Under the pieces are notes generated by a model that saw only the letters and a list, made by a program, of their open reading frames with translations, did no database searches and had not been told where the DNA came from. Source: Tannerella sp. (lineage in GTDB: Bacteria; Bacteroidota; Bacteroidia; Bacteroidales; Tannerellaceae). From it: a stretch of 9,600 nucleotides of DNA. The position numbers were made by a program, and so were the translations under genes. The DNA is taken from positions 1 to 9,600 of the forward strand of contig JAIRLL010000207.1 of the NCBI GenBank assembly GCA_031259505.1, read 5' to 3'. Shown here piece after piece: positions 8,394 through 9,600 of the stretch; position 1 is the first letter of the stretch; each line of letters opens with the position of its first letter.

Positions 8394-8465
8394 TAGCCCG
8401 TAGGGGAATCGAACCCCTCTTTTGAGAATGAGAATCTCACGTCCTAACCGATAGACGAACAGGCC
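8394..8465 (-). tRNA. tRNA-Glu, anticodon CUC
   Basis: The minus strand folds into a complete cloverleaf of 72 bases: acceptor GGCCTGT/ACGGGCT (with a G-U first pair), D-stem GTCT/GGAC, anticodon stem TGAGA/TCTCA enclosing loop TTCTCAT with anticodon CTC, T-arm AGGGG-TTCGATT-CCCCT and discriminator A. CCA is not encoded. It reads GAG codons. Apart from the anticodon arm it is identical to the second tRNA-Glu at 8988-9059, so the two arose by duplication or are kept alike by gene conversion. Confidence 0.97.
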
Positions 8466-8477
8466 TTCAGAAACGAA

Positions 8478-8500
8478 AGCCGGTCTCGTTTGAACCGGCT
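8478..8500 (-). terminator. Hairpin between rpsT and tRNA-Glu(CUC), possible terminator
   Basis: The arms agccggt (8478-8484) and accggct (8494-8500) pair perfectly over 7 bp with a 9-base loop. In the rpsT transcript the stem is followed by TTTCGTTTC, a weak U-rich tract. It could end or attenuate the rpsT message, or mark a processing point before the tRNA; the U-tract is too interrupted for a firm terminator call. Confidence 0.35.
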
Positions 8501-8630
8501 CTCACAAAAATATCATTTTACAAAAAAGTCATTTCCGCAACGATTCCATACCTTGCACGCGGATAAGTTCACGTATCGACACTCAAAGTGTTCATGACAA
8601 AGGTTCATGAATCTTCATTTTTTTCGAATC

Positions 8631-8645
8631 TTTTGAACTTCAAAA
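8631..8645. other. 15-bp perfect palindrome downstream of rpsT
   Basis: The sequence ttttgaa-c-ttcaaaa reads the same on both strands around a single central base. It sits about 45 bases beyond the rpsT stop. A second small inverted repeat, acact-caa-agtgt (8579-8591), lies nearby. With no loop the long one makes a poor RNA hairpin, so a dimeric protein site is the other option; either is speculative. Confidence 0.35.
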
Positions 8646-8688
8646 TCTCACGCACAAAATCCTGCCGCGTACAACACCAATACCGGCG

Positions 8689-8943
8689 CTATGCCAGCGT
8701 GTGCACATGCCTGGCAAGTTTCGACTTCAGATTGCCTGCCTTGTTCTTGTGAATAACATTCTTCTTCGCGAGTCTGTCAAGCATCGAACATACCTTGGGA
8801 TAGAGCGTTTCGGCTTCCGCCTTGTCCGACGTCCCGCGCAATGTCTTCACCGCGTTCCGCATCGTCTTTGCGCCATACCTGTTGCGCAGGCTTCTCGTCT
8901 TTATCTGACGTATCCTTTTAATGGATGATTTGTGATTAGCCAT
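8689..8943 (-). CDS. rpsT: 30S ribosomal protein S20
   Basis: An 84-residue, strongly basic protein that binds 16S rRNA in the 30S subunit. The start [25 protein letters not shown] is typical of bacterial S20, as are the helical middle part and the lysine-rich end ([21 protein letters not shown]); E. coli S20 has 87 residues. The gene lies 44 bases downstream of tRNA-Glu(UUC) on the same strand, so the two probably share one transcript, with the tRNA cut out by RNase P and 3' processing. No Shine-Dalgarno is seen before the ATG. Whether S20 regulates its own translation, as in E. coli, cannot be read from this sequence. Confidence 0.97.
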   Translation of the reverse strand: MANHKSSIKRIRQIKTRSLRNRYGAKTMRNAVKTLRGTSDKAEAETLYPKVCSMLDRLAKKNVIHKNKAGNLKSKLARHVHTLA

Positions 8944-8987
8944 TCTTTATAAAAATTATTTTAGCCTTTTTCTTTATCAATTTTCTG

Positions 8988-9059
8988 TAGCCCGTAGGGG
9001 AATCGAACCCCTCTTTCAAGAATGAAAATCTTGCGTCCTAACCGATAGACGAACAGGCC
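8988..9059 (-). tRNA. tRNA-Glu, anticodon UUC
   Basis: A complete 72-base cloverleaf on the minus strand: acceptor GGCCTGT/ACGGGCT, D-stem GTCT/GGAC, anticodon stem CAAGA/TCTTG with loop TTTTCAT and anticodon TTC, T-arm AGGGG-TTCGATT-CCCCT and discriminator A; CCA is not encoded. It reads GAA (and GAG by wobble). It is the first gene after the promoter at 9119-9149, followed by rpsT. Confidence 0.97.
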
Positions 9060-9118
9060 TTTTTATTAATCCTTTTATTTGCAATAAAATAACTTCATAT
9101 TCTATTCAATTGCGCGTG

Positions 9119-9149
9119 CAAAGATATGACTTTCTGCAAAACCGACAAA
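9119..9149 (-). promoter_or_regulatory. Consensus Bacteroidetes promoter for tRNA-Glu(UUC)-rpsT
   Basis: On the minus strand a perfect TTTG -33 box (9149-9146) is followed after 19 bases by TATCTTTG (9126-9119), a perfect TAnnTTTG -7 box. This is the best promoter match in the window. Transcription would begin near 9112, about 50 bases before the 5' end of the tRNA. AT-rich sequence just upstream (9150-9170) could strengthen it. Confidence 0.75.
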
Positions 9150-9296
9150 ATTTTTTATGCATTTTTTTATGCTTCGCAAGATCGGAAAAAATCCAGCCTT
9201 CAACAGCATGCAGGAAGAAAAGGCTTCTTCACTGTAAGGTTTCACCTCACGAGACAGAACAAACGAGTATTCTCGTCCGAACAGGCGCGACAGTTT

Positions 9297-9349
9297 ATAC
9301 TGTACTCGGCATAAAGTCCTGATTGCTTCAGGCTACGCCCTCGCAATCC
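9297..9349. repeat. Short copy of the dispersed palindromic repeat
   Basis: A leader at 9297-9315 (atactgtactcggcataaa) matches 379-397 at 14 of 19 positions. It is followed by gattgcttc ... ctcgcaatcc (9321-9349), whose ends gattgc and gcaatc are complementary. The gap between leader and palindrome is much shorter than at 379-417, so this is a shortened or rearranged form. Copy identity is inferred from the leader and the ends together. Confidence 0.45.
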
Positions 9350-9363
9350 GGGTTCGTGCAGGG

Positions 9364-9439
9364 CTGGATTGCCACGCCTCTACGCTCCTCGCAATGACGG
9401 GGATGCCGTTGCTGTCAACAATGATATCCGACGTCATTG
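9364..9439. repeat. Dispersed palindromic repeat, second long copy
   Basis: These 76 bases align without gaps to 415-490 with 65 identities. The left arm (ggattgccacg ... cgcaatgacgg) and the start of the right arm (gacgtcattg) are kept, but after 9439 the copy runs into AT-rich sequence, so the rest of the right arm is lost. The stem that remains is only cgtcatt-type pairing between about 9391-9398 and 9431-9438. Confidence 0.7.
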
Positions 9440-9510
9440 TTATTATTATTTTTTATCATCACAAAATTACTCCTTTTTTTCTTTCTTTCTTTCCAGGATG
9501 CAAATCTAAG

Positions 9511-9531
9511 GTGCGAGGCACGAAGCAATCC
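9511..9531. repeat. Truncated end of the dispersed repeat
   Basis: The bases tgcgaggcacgaagca are nearly the same as the reverse complement of the copy behind sufE (tgcgaggtacgaagca), followed by atcc as in the family ends. It appears to be a fragment only. Confidence 0.4.
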
Positions 9532-9600
9532 AGTGGACTGATAATAAGCAAATAACGAAACATGTCACTGTTAACCCGAAGGGTGAAGCAATCCGGTAGA

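Larger units (their letters stand above)
9150..9600. other. Gene-free, repeat-rich region upstream of the tRNA/rpsT unit
   Basis: No gene can be supported here; two overlapping short open frames at 9110-9322 run through the promoter and repeats. The region holds copies of the dispersed palindromic repeat at 9297-9349, 9364-9439 and 9511-9531, a further gaagcaatccgg end at 9584-9595, an AT-rich tract at 9439-9480, and a (CTTT)3 microsatellite at 9481-9492 preceded by seven T. Confidence 0.6.

Noticed and set aside
9481..9492. Phase-variable tetranucleotide repeat
   Set aside because: Only three CTTT units, and no gene or promoter next to it that slippage could switch.

Overview
The window looks like a chromosomal segment from a Bacteroidales bacterium, plausibly near Tannerella or Parabacteroides (genus is inference). 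The reasons are: upstream regions with the Bacteroidetes promoter form TTTG / ~19-20 nt / TAnnTTTG instead of E. coli-type boxes; no clear Shine-Dalgarno sites before the start codons; a short ~650-residue GyrB without the large insert of enterobacterial GyrB; and a type II glutaminyl cyclase of the kind known from oral Bacteroidetes. All genes I can support lie on the minus strand, so the transcribed order runs from high to low coordinates.

Region by region in transcription order. 9600-9150: gene-free and rich in repeats. 9149-8394: a consensus promoter, tRNA-Glu(UUC), rpsT (ribosomal protein S20), a spacer with a hairpin, then tRNA-Glu(CUC). 8304-3052: a tight four-gene cluster, gyrB, a fused C26 amidotransferase-like / M19 dipeptidase protein, a glutaminyl cyclase lipoprotein and a SufE protein, with only 4, 8 and 6 bases between genes. 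3051-2654: an intergenic region with a repeat copy next to sufE and a promoter for the next gene. 2653-644: a large, GC-rich gene for a lipoprotein with a right-handed beta-helix, probably acting on a polysaccharide. 643-1: gene-free and repeat-rich.

How the genes relate: the tRNA/rpsT unit serves translation and gyrB serves DNA supercoiling. The three genes behind gyrB have different roles: intracellular hydrolysis of gamma-glutamyl compounds and dipeptides (inferred from the family), N-terminal pyroglutamate formation on exported proteins, and sulfur delivery for Fe-S clusters. Their spacing suggests co-transcription with gyrB, but no single pathway is evident.

The most notable non-coding signal is a family of diverged palindromic repeats (attgcc...caatgacg type) near both ends of the window and directly behind sufE. 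Two copies match at 65 of 76 positions without gaps. Other oddities are three TTCGAA palindromes exactly 11 bp apart and a 21-bp tandem duplication of a small hairpin downstream of the beta-helix gene. I found no CRISPR array, intact insertion sequence, phage gene or obvious defence system. The best candidates for follow-up are the repeat family and the fused hydrolase, not a clearly new system.
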